DNA of 64,000 bases from Rhipicephalus microplus (taxonomy: Eukaryota; Arthropoda; Arachnida; Ixodida; Ixodidae): assembly GCF_043290135.1 (NCBI RefSeq), contig NW_027464588.1:3857501-3921500 (forward strand), written 5' to 3'. Position numbers and translations under genes: made by a program. The notes under the pieces are model-generated. The model made no database searches, was not told where the DNA came from, and saw nothing but the letters and a program-made list of their open reading frames with translations. This document shows positions 29,790 to 40,232 of this stretch, piece by piece (within the stretch, counting starts at the first letter, position 1; every line of letters starts with the position of its first letter).

Positions 29790-30330
29790 TGTTGTTTCTG
29801 TGTTATAGTTTTTTATTACTTGTACTATTTATATTTGCTTTTCTTGATTTATAGCAGTTACTTTTATGGTTCCTCTTTCTTATGTTTTAAGCATCATGAT
29901 GATGCTTTTTCAGAGTGGCCCAATGCCACGCGCGCTTCTAGTGTTCGCTTTTATTTGATTCGGTTTTCGTCCACAAAGCCTGGTGCAGGAATGCTCAGCC
30001 CAAACTGCGCTTCATTGTTCGAGAAGGCTCGCGATCATTGTAGATAGTTCTGTTAGGATTCTTCCCAAGGCGCGAACACTCGAAATCATTCCTGATCTTG
30101 CGCCAAGACCTGTGATAAGTCTGTAGTCTTCGACGACACATATGTAAATGCCACCACACTTCGCCGCTTGTCAATTGGTCGACGGCTAACCCCCTTTTCG
30201 CCGCCATCATGGCCCTTGTATTGCTTTAACCTGACCTTCAGTCTCCCTGTAACAAACTAGGCCGAAAAAACAGCTTCAATTGAGCATCGAGTCTGCTCGC
30301 TTTGTCCGCTTCACGACCCCTTCACAACAT
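29790..30330 (+). repeat. Probable 3' LTR remnant of Gypsy-D
   Basis: The sequence follows directly after the integrase C-terminus (LKPYYARS-equivalent near 29750), where a 3' LTR is expected. No partner LTR exists because the 5' half of the element is missing, so its ends cannot be set. It includes TTCGAGAA (30018-30025) and further GAA/TTC pentamers to about 30090, reminiscent of heat-shock elements. Confidence 0.45.
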
Positions 30331-31289
30331 GCGTGTTTTAGAAGATTGTCGGTGATGGACAAAAACAGCATGGTGAGCGCTCTTGAAACGTACTCTAGTG
30401 CCTACCCATAACTTCGAAACGCGTAGGTTAGAGCTTGAGCTGCGAACGTGTGCCGGCGTTTCACGACCTGCTGGCCTCAGTTTTGGTCTACGAAGGCACG
30501 ACATTTCTTTGTCGACATCAATGCCTTGCTGCAGTGCTTACTTCAGCTGTTTTAATTGAAAATCTGGTGCTATTGCACTCGAAGTAGTCCATAAAGAAAC
30601 ATCGTTGATGCATTTAAAAGCTTCACGGCTTCAAAAACGCACTGTCACTACTAACACGAAGTGAAAAAAAGAACATAACTGCCTCGGCGAATCTCCCATG
30701 CTCGCTCGGTCAGGGTTTTTCAGTGCTATCGAGAAACATTGAACATGACCTACAAGGCTGCGTGGAAGTGCCTGCTGGTGCGCCATTTCGGACGCCACGC
30801 TTTAACTGCGTCATGCCACATTATTTCTCTTGAGCACCAACAGACGGCAGCATCAGCCCACTTTCCTAATAGAGAGCATGAAGTGAGAGAGAATGTGCAA
30901 ACGATTTAGGGCGTGCTCGTACGGAGGTGAGCCAGTTCCGCGATTGCTCCAAATAGCTCCGTCACACCTCAGTCAGTGAAACAACGGCTGCTTATTGGTC
31001 TTTCCCAAAAAGTCAGAGGTTTCACGGCTAGGGTGAAACACTTTTTTCAATGTTTTTTTAATTCTCATATATTAGCGTTAACTTTACAGCATCATGTTCA
31101 TGACAGAAATACGTGATTGATGTCTTGCTGGACCCCGGCATAGAACACTTTATTGTTGAAAAGTCAAGTTGATTCGGAAACATTAGAGAGCACCGCTGCT
31201 AAACCTGGGAGTTATGAGATTGGTCTATATAGACGTGTTTCACAGATGATGGTACTTCAACGGCCGCTAGACAGAAAAAAACAAGGTGT
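30331..31289. other. No recognised gene
   Basis: About 1 kb with short open frames only on both strands, no terminal repeats and no match to families I know. It may be unique host DNA between the second and third nests, or an old unreadable repeat. Confidence 0.5.
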
Positions 31290-32053
31290 GGCCTGCTCTT
31301 TGCTGCTGAAGCGGCAGAACGAGCCTAGTTTACCACGCACCCACTCTGGCTCCACCACTTCTCCCAGGATTAACCAATACTGAAACAACAAAAGCTGACA
31401 CAATCATAAGAGCGGCATACAAAGTTGCAATTGAACTGCCCACCAATGCAAGCACCAAAGAAGTTGAGGCGCTAGGATTTAATAATGCCCAAGAAGAACT
31501 CACGTCCGCCATGCTTATATTTCAAAAGGAACGATTAAATTTGGCAGACCAAGGAAGAGTTCTACTTGAGCAGGTTGGCTATCTCTTACGGCCTCGACGC
31601 GCTGGAGAGGAGACATACTACCTCACCACATTAACGCCCAAATCAGGGCATCAACCATCCCGAAGAATATGAGCGCAAAATACAACCCAGGCATGCGGCA
31701 AGCCAGAGCAAGATTAATACAAAAGCATTACGGTAGCAACCCAACCTTCTTCTACACAGACGCCTGCAGACTGCAAGAAAATAGTTACACCATTGTTGCG
31801 ACCATTGTTACAACTATAGCAGCGCTGATGAAAACCCTGTTGTTCAGTACGGCCGAAACGGCAGTGGTAGCTTTCGCGATCAGATGCGCTGAACAAAAGG
31901 AGACTCCGCCCTTGTGATTACCGAATCCTAACCAACTTGCCGTACGTTTCATGCTGGGTTGATTCCAAGGACAGCTTTGAGCATGCAATACAGCTTTGAG
32001 CATGCAATACTAAGGAGCCCTGTGCATGTGGAACTTGAGGGCAACAAAATAGT
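31290..32053 (+). pseudogene. I-clade LINE RT end and RNase H start
   Basis: Frames read IIRAAYKVAIELPTNASTKE (RT thumb) and HYGSNPTFFYTDACRLQENS, carrying the first RNase H acidic box FYTDA, then AETAVVAFAIRCAEQKE with the Glu box (normally AETxAIALAI). A 19-bp tandem duplication at 31972-32009 breaks the frame before the PVHVELEGNK segment. RNase H distinguishes the I clade from CR1 and RTE. It ends at the Gmr-A LTR. Confidence 0.82.
31972..32009. repeat. Perfect 19-bp tandem duplication
   Basis: CAGCTTTGAGCATGCAATA occurs twice head to tail at 31972-31990 and 31991-32009. It shifts the LINE RNase H frame by one base. Confidence 0.98.
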
Positions 32054-32581
32054 TGCTACGAAGCGCACCGCTGACGAGGTTATGAAGGGCGCCACGAAAC
32101 TCGCCGCTTACAAGGACACCGGCTGCGCCGACAGGGAAAGGGCTCGAAGCAACGAGACGCTTCGCTGACGCATAGGTCGACTGCTGGCGACGCGCCGCAG
32201 GGCTTTTTTTATAGGCACAGGATGGATTTTAAGAGTCACCAACGTCACACCAGAAGCGCCGCTAGCCGTGATGTCAGAATTCTCTAATGGGGCCCTCTGC
32301 TGGGCCGCGTCATGCAAATCAAATCCAGAGCCACTGCGCGTGGTTGCACCCAAGGACGAGTGACGTTGCCACGCATTGCGTAACACTCGCCAGACTGGAA
32401 GGCGCTGTTTGCTTCAACGGGTTCGTGGGCTGAGGGAACTCGCTTTGCGTTGCGTGACAGACCGGCACCGCCGCTTGATGACGTCGTGGAGTTGACTGCG
32501 TCAGGCGGGTTTGATCGCGGCCTTCACACAGATTGCCCTTGCAGAGGCATTGATGTTCGGCGTGGACTCCCAGGCGTAACA
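32054..32581 (-). repeat. 3' LTR of Gmr-A
   Basis: It matches 53274-53802 along its length, with many substitutions. Minus-strand start TGTTACGCCTGGGAGTCC at 32581, preceded by the purine-rich GGTGGTGGGGGTGC. Confidence 0.88.
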
Positions 32582-33079
32582 GCACCCCCACCACCAGACA
32601 ATGCACTGGAAAGACGAGCTGCTTCCACGTGGCTCAGATGTCGGGTGCGCTCGTTCTCCAGGTCTCTCCAGGTTTGCCTCTAGGGCCATGGGGAGAATGT
32701 AGCTCTAGGCTCAGTTCCGTGAACACATTCATTCCTTCAGAACGGATCTCAGCTCCACTGGCTTGTCGCAACAACTTGTCAGCCAGCTTCTCTCGTCTCT
32801 TCTGATGATTTTTCGTTTGAGCACTTGTCAATGGTTCTGGAACTTGTAAAGAACAGTTCGACAACAGACAACACACGACACAAGCAAGTGCCCTCGGTCA
32901 CCCGAAAAAACACCAGACAATGTATAGTACAACACCTAGCTACGTGTCTATTAGAATTTCGTTCCCTCTATATCAAGAGGCTTGTGTGGGACACAAGGCT
33001 CTTAATATGAGAACTCAAATTTTTACACATACAAAAAACGTAATGAAATAGAATACAACAGAAAGTTGGCCCCTTGAGA
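32582..33079 (-). other. Gmr-A 3' untranslated region and polypurine tract
   Basis: About 500 bp between the RNase H stop and the 3' LTR. An 80-codon minus frame (32876-32634) is present but not recognised. The polypurine tract GGTGGTGGGGG lies at 32584-32596 next to the LTR and would prime plus-strand DNA synthesis. Confidence 0.6.
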
Positions 33080-34398
33080 TCACTCTGGGTGAGAACGCTC
33101 AGCTAAGGCCGTGATGAGGACAAAGTTTTTCCCCGAATCGCCAGCGAGAAACCGAAAGTTGGAGAAGGTACTAACTAAAACACTGCTCAATGCGTCTGCA
33201 TTAGCGTTTAGTTTTCCTTTTTTGTAGTAAACGTCAAAGTTGTGCTGTTGGAGTATGATGCTCCACCTCAGTAACCGGCCACATTTAGGTGACATGTTAC
33301 TTAACCAGGTTGGAGGACAGTGGTCAGTGTCGACCACAAACCTCGAACCGGAAACATAACAGGCTAGCTTTTGAACGGCCCACACGAGACAAGCGCATTC
33401 CTTTTCAGTGATACTGTATGCCTCTTCCCTGCAGCTGAGTTTTCGACTTAAATACAAAACTGGCCTTTCGTTACCATCACTGTCTTCTTGGCGAAATATA
33501 GCTCCCACACGATGATCACTCACGTCGCAATAAATCATAAATGTCTTAGAGAAATCGGGTGCCATGAGAACCGGCTTTTTGCTTAGGGCCTGTTTCAGCT
33601 GACAAAACGTATTCTCCTTTTCTGTGTCCCATATTACATTTACTGGTTCGCACTTTTGAAGTGCGTCAGTTAGAGGACTGGCAATGCTAGAGTAGTTTTG
33701 CACGTAATGCTGATAGTATCCAGCTAGGCCCAAGAATGCCCTTATCTCAGATTTTGTGGATGGTCGTGAATAGTTCATGACGGTCATTACCTTAAATTCT
33801 GAAGGTTTACGCCACCCACATCCCACAACGTGTTCCAGGTAAGACACCTCGCCACACATTAGGTGACATTTAGTAGGTTTCACGGTAAGACCAACATATT
33901 TCAACCAGTTCAGTACGACTCGTAATTGCTGGACATGTTCTTCCCAGTTGTCTGAGAAGATGGCGACATCGTCCAGATATGGCAGAGTCAACTCAGAGAA
34001 GCCATTAAGAACACGGTCCATTAAGCCTGAGAACAAAATGGCGCATTTTTGAATCCAAAGCTCAGCTTAAGTGGACGATACGTTCCGAATGTAGAAACGA
34101 ATGCTGCATATCGGCTAGCACGCTCCGTAGGCGGGACTTGCCAAAACCCTCGCACGAGGTCTAACGTAGAAATATAGCTAGACTGTGACACAGTTTCTAC
34201 CCTCTCCTCTAGGTTTGGTATAGGGTAAGCTTGGTCTCGAGTTATGGCGTTAAGACGCCAATATTCGAAGCATGGCCTCGGATCTTTTCCTGGAAATTGA
34301 ACCAACATTAGAGGGGACGTATAGTCGCTCTCGCCCGATACTAGGGCTCTCAACTCCAGCATTTTATTGATCTCCTCTTTCATGATCTTCTTTTGCAC
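33080..34398 (-). pseudogene. Gmr-A reverse transcriptase and RNase H
   Basis: Two overlapping minus frames. The first (34398-34021) has MLELRALVSGESDYTSPLML, FEYWRLNAITRDQAYPIPNL and the LSFGFKNAPF box. The second (34036-33080, 318 codons) has the catalytic YLDDVAIFS, FLGLAGYYQHYVQNYSSIAS, then RNase H with MIYCDVSD, ITEKECACLVWAVQKL, VVDTDHCPPTWL and KLNANADALSSVL. Catalytic residues look mostly intact; a frameshift near 34030 and no clear start break it. It is the most complete Gypsy RT in the window. It stops 500 bp short of the LTR with no integrase after it. Confidence 0.93.
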
Positions 34399-34572
34399 AG
34401 GGAAACATCAATACGGCTGGCTACGGATTGGTTTCTCAGAAGTTAGCTCGATATCGTGTACAGTCACCTTCGTTCTTCCAGGACGGTCCGAAAACACGTC
34501 TTTAAACTTGGAAACAATCTTTCTCAGGTCATTCTTATAGACTTCACTTGACCTAGGCTCTAGATTCAACTG

Positions 34573-35784
34573 CTACAAGATTACCTCCGATCCCCTTTCG
34601 ATTACATCACTAGAGGTCAAAATATCTGCTCCCTCTTCCTCTGAAGCATGCAAAAGAAAATCTACGACCGCTTGACGTTGGACGTATGGTTTCATCGAGT
34701 TACTGTGATAAATTTTGTTCGGCTGCCTTCCTAATTTTACTTCATAATTGGTATCAGAAAGATTCAATATTACTTTGACAGGCACTTCTTAATGAACCTA
34801 AAGCTTCTTTTTGCACGGCCGCAGCAGCATTACCTCACTGCCTACATCAAAGGTGCACTTCTTAGTCAATTTGTCGTAGTACTCCTTCGACAACCTATGT
34901 GCAGCCTTCATGTAGCTTTCCACAATATCTTCCGTTTTTCCAAGCTCGTGATGGAGGTCTAGAAAATACGCAACTGCATAAGGGTCCTCATCGAATTCCT
35001 CCCAGGACTGACGTAGCATTCGCAATGGTGTTCTCAAACTGTTGCCATACACAAGCTCTGTAGGGCTAAAACCTGTGCTCTCACGAGGAGATGATCTCAA
35101 AGCAAACATAGCGGGAGAAATACATGCTTCCCAGTCGCATTTGTGCTCGTAGGAAAGAGCTCTCAGTATCCGTTTCAGAACAGAATGCATACGCTCTACC
35201 GGAATTGATTGCGGGTGATGGATCGAGCTGTGCACTACTGTTATTTCACATTTATCCCAAAAGGTAGTGGTAAGGCAGCTGGTGAAGACACTGCCAGTGT
35301 CGCATTAGATTTCAGAAGGAAATTTGACGCGTGCAAATATATATAGCAGTGCATCCACGACATCAGGAGAATTGAGCTCCTTAAGTTGTATCGCTTCTTG
35401 AAATTTCGTGGCTACACAAAGGGCTGTCAGGATGTACCGACAACCTTGCCTCGACTCTGGCAACAGCCTGACGATAATAATTACTAGCCGCCGATAAGGT
35501 TCTGTGATAATTGGCACAAGCTTTATGGGTGCCTTTCACTTGTCTGTGGATTTCCCCGCTCTCTGACAAGTGTCGCATTAGCATACAAAGTCTTCGATAT
35601 CCTTCCAGCGTTTCGGCCAATAACCTCAAGGGAAACTCTAGCCGTGTTTTTTTTATGCCGAGATGCCCTGCCCACGCGTTTTCACGCGCCAGTTCCAATA
35701 GTTGGCAACGATACTTTTGTGGCACCAAGAACTGCTCATACTTGCGACCTTGCGGATTTGTCTAGCTTCGATAGAGGAGCCCCG
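34573..35784 (-). pseudogene. Gmr-A integrase, upstream of RT
   Basis: From 35784 down: VPQKYRCQLLELARENAWAG then HLGIKKT (finger His), LVIIIVRLLPESRQGCRYIL (core start; the usual Asp in DIVGPL reads Ile), the break near 35240-35300, IHHPQSIPVERMHSVLKRIL with the catalytic Glu, FSPTELVYGNSLRTPLRMLR, SEVMLLRPCKKKL and the GPF/Y-side LNLSDTNYEVKLGRQPNKIY ending SSDVIERGSEVIL. It lies directly 5' of RT. The second Asp region (CDTGSVFTS) is visible near 35300 with a stop. Two or more shifts break it. Confidence 0.9.
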
Positions 35785-35927
35785 TGTAGAAAAAAGATTG
35801 AAGATGGAGCTCGGAGGCGAGAAAGAATAAGTGGCCAGGGCGCGCTCTGTATATTTTTCATTCTCGTTCTGTCAACAATAAGCCGAAAACGTATCGGTTC
35901 TGCGGTCTCTCTGGTCCTTCTGAAACA
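35785..35927 (+). repeat. 5' LTR of the BEL element (143 bp)
   Basis: TG...CA ends. About a dozen differences from the 3' LTR by eye, mostly in the first half; the last 60 bp are nearly identical. AATAAGCCGAAAACG probably corresponds to an AATAAA signal (AATAAACCGAAGACG in the other LTR). TGGTGCCATGAAC follows as the likely primer site. Confidence 0.93.
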
Positions 35928-35934
35928 TGGTGCC

Positions 35935-37172
35935 ATGAACAAGAGTATCTGTGGACAGATGCAAAGACATCAACCCCATTCGAACAACGGGTTGAAGAAC
36001 GAAGCAGGGGCGTCTGGCTCAAGGACGAACCGTCAAAGGAAGGACCATGACCGACGACTGTTGGCGACGCACATAAACAGGCAAGAGCTTTTTCAACACG
36101 TTTTAAGCATGACTAAAGAGGTCCTATCGAAGAAGCGAAAGACGCTTCGAGTCAATGTGTCAGCGCTTACGAGCGAAATTGATAAGAACATAGAAGAAGA
36201 CGCCAATAGAGCGCAACTTATGCCGCTTCTAAACCAGATAAAAAGCGTGTCACAGGCGCTAAGACAAGTTAACGAACAGATTGAGCCGTTGATTGAAGAA
36301 GACAACGCGGAGGCAGAATTTGAAAGAGTTTTGCATTATGAGATGAAGATCGTCGCTGCAATTACAAAAACAGAGAAGCAATGACGCTAGTTACAACAAG
36401 CGACGCAACTCACTACGAGAATAGTAAGAGAACAGGCGAGCTTAGTGCAAAGTACTAACCAAATCTCGGAGACGCAAAAGCTTGTTAAGTTGCCACGCCT
36501 TGAGATGATCAAGTTTGATAGGAAAAAGCCGCATGGCCAAGGTTTTGGCATCAGTTCAAGACATCATTGCATAACAGAGTGAATATACCAAAGAATCAAA
36601 CATTTAATTACTTTCTGGCGTTTCAGAGCGGGGAGACTGCGTCCCTCATAGAAGCTTTGCAGTTTTCTGATCAGAATTCCGAGCATGCAGTCTGTCTTTT
36701 GAAAGAAACGTTCGGACGACAAGATCACGTAAGAGAGACCTACACAAAATAGCTAGCAAACGTGGAAGCAGTGAAGAGTATTAAAGATGTTGATGGGTTG
36801 AAGAAACTCTTCCAAACGTTGCAAGTGACCACACGAGCATTGCAGTCGTTAGGAGTGGAAATGGACAGCTAAGCCACAGTGATAGCTCCTGTTGCAAAGT
36901 CTGCGCTACCAGTGGATATAAGGATTGAGATAAAGATGAAGGAGATAGAGAAAGGTGACAACAGACCAGTAACTACGGAATCGTACTCAGCGTCAAGAGA
37001 CAGCACCAGCAGTTTGAAAGAAATTAAGGAGTTTTTAAAGGTATTTATACGCAGCAGAGAAGAAACTCGGGAGGAAAAGTACGACATTATTCAGTCACCG
37101 CACAGTATGAGGCGTACTAGAACATCTACGCTTCAAAGCACTTCGATTAAAAATGCGCCTTCTGTGAGATGA
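35935..37172 (+). pseudogene. BEL/Pao Gag
   Basis: An ATG at 35935, eight bases after the LTR, opens 149 codons to 36384: a basic start, then a helical region LNQIKSVSQALRQVNEQIEP and EDNAEAEFERVLHYEMKIVA, typical of BEL Gag (DUF1759-associated). The reading resumes in other frames with LPRLEMIKFDRKKPHG (normally LPKLELPKFxGD), FQSGETASLIEALQFSDQNS and KSIKDVDGLKKLFQTLQVTT to about 37100. The open frame extends upstream through the LTR, but the start in Gag proper is the natural one. Stops at 36382 and later kill it. Confidence 0.82.
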
Positions 37173-37239
37173 CTGAACCCTACACGGAAGATTGCAGAAG
37201 AAGCATTACTATGCAACACAAGAAAGAAGCCTTGCAGCG

Positions 37240-37680
37240 GGAGTGAAGATGCTTCAGATGCACCAGATCTAACCACACAGCGAAGATATGCCGCGCTAAC
37301 GTACGCTGCAAAACATGCAAGGGAAAGGACGCGACATCCATGTGTCGATCACGTACGCCTACAGGAAAGTCAGCACAGCAGCAAAGCGGCGGTGATGTTG
37401 AGCAAGTGCGTAAAAGCGCGCAACCTGACCGGCTAGACACCAGCAAGTCCTGCAACATGCACGCACAGCAGTCTGGTGAACACAAGTGCATACTACTGCA
37501 GACAGCCTTTCCTTTGACGGACGGAGAAGACAGCGGATGCCACGCACGGATTCTGTTGGACAATGGGAACCAGAGGACATTCGTCCTCAAAAGACAGTCA
37601 AGAAAACTAGCGTGTAAGGGCCCCACGTCGGAGGGAGTCACGATTGAGGCACTGGAGATATAAACTATATCCTGTGATGT
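37240..37680 (+). pseudogene. BEL/Pao zinc knuckles and aspartic protease
   Basis: CFRCTRSNHTAKIC (about 37248-37290) is a perfect CX2CX4HX4C knuckle; a second one, CKTCKGKDATSMC, has lost its His. The 107-codon frame 37340-37663 then carries GCHARILLDNGNQRTFVLKR, the BEL protease active site (normally ARILLDSGSQRTFI) with DNG for DSG. The protease releases mature particle proteins in active elements. Confidence 0.85.
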
Positions 37681-38170
37681 GCTACCATCGCCACCGTTGA
37701 CAATACACGAAAGAGCAAGATCGATGTAAATTCATTCGGTTCATTACAGTGAGAATAAGGACAAAGAAGGAAAAAATACGGAAACTTCAATAATAATTGC
37801 AGCAGATTATTACTGAACCGTAGTCACTGGTCGCATTCACGAGATCCATTCTACAGTAATGGCAATAGAAACGATGATAGGATGGACGGTCCAAGGTCCT
37901 GTAGGACTTCATTGTGTGCCAATAAAATCATCGACGATTACGGTACTCAAGGTCAGTGCCAAGTCGGACACGACTGTGGACGACCTGCAGAAATTCTGGG
38001 ACTTGGAAAACATGGGCATCAGGGAGAAAACAGCAACAAAGATGAGCGATGAACATGTGCTAGAGTACGTACGACAAACGATGGAGTTCAAGGCAGGGAG
38101 ATACCAAGTGCGGCTAACATGGAAGTATAAACTGAAATGGGACGACGCGTTACCAAGCCAGTATCTATAA
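37681..38170 (+). pseudogene. BEL/Pao region between protease and RT
   Basis: Frame 37859-38170 reads IETMIGWTVQGPVGLHCVPI (normally xTxLGWxxxGP), LQKFWDLENMGIREK (normally LxxFWELExIGI) and MEFKAGRYQVRLTWK (normally GRYxVxLPWK). These signatures sit just before the BEL RT. The RT core, expected next, is deleted. Confidence 0.8.
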
Positions 38171-38251
38171 GCTTGGAAGGACTAGTCGGAGGAGCTTCAT
38201 CACTAAGATGACTTCACCGTTAGCAGATGCTGTGACAGCAGTCAAGCTGAA

Positions 38252-38686
38252 GTGAAAGTATCGACTCTATACGGGTTCTCCGATGCAAGTCCAATTGCGT
38301 ATGGAGCAGCAGCGTACATTGTAACAGAATACTCCAATAGTAGCAATGAAGCCAATTTAACTATTTCAAAAGGTAGAGTCGCTCCAATCAAAAGGATTAC
38401 ACTAGCAAGAGTGGAGTTGTTGGCTGCAACAATATCAGTCAGATTGGCCAGTCAATTCACTGAGAATTTCATTAGGAAACTAAGCAGTGTGAAATTCTCG
38501 ACTGACTCTAAAATTGTATTATGCTGGATAAAATCAAACAAGAGTAAAGATCTGTTTGTTCAAAAAAGGCATAAAAATCCTGCAGATTTTATGGCAAGGG
38601 GTATGAAGATGAATTGTTTTCTGAATGGTAAATTATGGTGGAAAGGTCCCACGTGGATCAAGATTGAAAAACAAAGGTGTTTATGA
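38252..38686 (+). pseudogene. BEL/Pao RNase H
   Basis: The 144-codon frame reads VSTLYGFSDASPIAYGAAAY (first Asp), ISKGRVAPIKRITLARVELL (Glu), KFSTDSKIVLCWIKSNKSKD (second Asp) and NPADFMARGM (normally NPADxxSRG). The catalytic set looks intact. It starts abruptly because the RT before it is missing. The next frame (38625-38930) continues the pre-integrase region. Confidence 0.9.
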
Positions 38687-38689
38687 CAT

Positions 38690-40087
38690 CACGCAAGAAG
38701 TGGACAGTGATAACAACAAAGACGACGAAAAGACCGTGGCGAGCTTAACTACCACCACGAGTCAAGAAAAGCTAATTGATGTGACCAGGTTTGGATCATA
38801 CAAGAAAGCGTTACAAGTTACCACGTGGGTGATGCGTTATATAGGAAACCGACGAAAAGAAAAGAAAACAGATTCGCTCACAGGAGAAGAATTGGACAAG
38901 GCAGAGTTTGTGCTGACAAAGCAGGAGTAGAAAACGTTACAAAATGCAGTGAGTCGAATATATGACAACATGAATCTGTACGGTACGGACATCTTCGAAG
39001 ATGATCAAGGTGTCCTTGGAGTAAAAGGGAGGCTTCAGTGGATTAATTTGAGCTTTGATGAATAGCATCCTATTGTTTTACCAAGAGAAAGTCACTTTTC
39101 AGAACTCCTAGTTATGAACGCGCATCAGGTGACAATGCACGGTGGCGTTGCGGCAACATTGACACATCTAAGAACGAAGTTTTGGATTGTGCGTGCCTGA
39201 AGTATGGTGAAATATGTGACAAAAATGCATCACATGTAGAAGATTTAATTCTAGACCAATGGCACGAGAAATTTCATCACTACCAGCTGACAGGATAACA
39301 CAGACGAGGCCATTCGACACAGTTGATATAGACTTTGCTGGAGCGCCAATTGCTCGAGAGGAGAAAGGCGACAGAATTACTAAGTTTTACAGTGCGATAT
39401 TTACGTGTGCAGTAACAAGAGCCATACAACTGGAGTTGGTCAAGAGGATGTCATTAGAAGCGTATACCAGTAACCTGAAAATAGGATGAAAGTTTATTGT
39501 AGAGTTAGCTCCATGGTTGGGAGGATTTTATGAAAGACTGATAAGATGCTTTAAGACGTCCATGGCAAAAAAATATAGGTGCTCGACTTTTGGATGAAGA
39601 ACTACGGACTGTGCTTGTTGAAGCAGAATGAGTAATTAGCAACCGGCCTCTTACTTAGGTGTACGACGATCCTAACGAGCCACAACCCATCACACCGGCA
39701 GACGTTATAAGAGGCAGGCAAGCAATGAGCAAGCAGGAAGAAAACAGATTCGGGGAATACAGTTTGCTTAATTACTGGAGTGCAAGAAAACAGGCAATGA
39801 TAACATGGTAGACCAGATGGAAAAAGCAGTACCTGAGGGAACTTAAGTGTGCCCGCAGAGAAATAGAGGGTCACACAATTATACAAGAAGGAGATGTACT
39901 TCTGCTTGGAGAAGCGCGAAAAGGAATACTGTGAAAACTCTACAAGGTCGAAAAGATTTTCCCAGGCAAAGATGGACTAGTGAGAACATGCTTGCTTCGT
40001 ACACCTGAAGACAAATTAGTCAAGAGGCCGATTCAACTGTTGTATTCGCTCAAAGGTTTCTTCGGTTGAATCTGGCCGGCGGGAAGA
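38690..40087 (+). pseudogene. BEL/Pao integrase
   Basis: Order: VTRFGSYKKALQVTTWVMRY, HPIVLPRESHFSELLVMNAH with MHGGVAATLTHLRTKFWIV (finger, 39068-39195), then 39259-39489 MAREISSLPADRITQTRPFD and VDIDFAGAPIAR (core Asp), VTRAIQLELVKRMSLEAY, a gap, APWLGGFYERLIRCFKTSM (normally PWxGGFWERLV, the Glu box), and GKDGLVR near 39970 with the C-terminal PIQLLYSL just before the 3' LTR. It has several stops and a short internal deletion near 39490. Confidence 0.88.
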
Positions 40088-40232
40088 TGTAGAAAACAGA
40101 TTGAAGATGGACCTCGGAGGAGAAAAAGAAGGAGTGGCCAGGGGCACACTCTGTATATATTTTTATTCTCGTTCTGTCAACAATAAACCGAAGACGTATC
40201 GGTTCTGCGGTCTCTCTGGTCCTTCTGAAACA
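40088..40232 (+). repeat. 3' LTR of the BEL element (145 bp)
   Basis: Partner of 35785-35927. It contains AATAAACCGAAGACG with a canonical polyadenylation hexamer. Confidence 0.93.

Larger units (their letters stand above)
8890..30330 (+). mobile_element. Gypsy-D, host of nest 2 (pol fragments split by inserts)
   Basis: A plus-strand Gypsy pol is read in three pieces: the RNase H-integrase linker (8890-9284), a short integrase zinc-finger piece (26993-27055), and the integrase core with C-terminus (28850-29770) followed by an LTR-like stretch. Gmr-C (9285-26992) and TM147-D (27056-28849) lie between. Joining the pieces gives the order of an integrase H2C2 finger: EVLD, then LART.EKYY, then KTCRECQ. 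About 40 bp seem lost at the Gmr-C junction. Here integrase follows RNase H, the usual Gypsy order. The 5' part with Gag and RT is missing. Confidence 0.75.
35785..40232 (+). mobile_element. BEL/Pao retrotransposon in Gmr-A, RT deleted
   Basis: Short LTRs (35785-35927 and 40088-40232), starting TGTAGAAAA and ending CTGAAACA, bound a plus-strand element. Flanks CCCCG (35780-35784) and CCCTG (40233-40237) fit a 5-bp target duplication with one change. Inside are Gag, zinc knuckles, an aspartic protease, RNase H and integrase of BEL/Pao type; most of RT is missing between 38170 and 38252. Gmr-A sequence reads through from 40233 to 35784 once this is removed. Confidence 0.92.

Noticed and set aside
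35644..36384. 246-codon frame as one protein
   Set aside because: Its first 97 codons cross flanking Gmr-A and the BEL LTR. The natural Gag start is the ATG at 35935.
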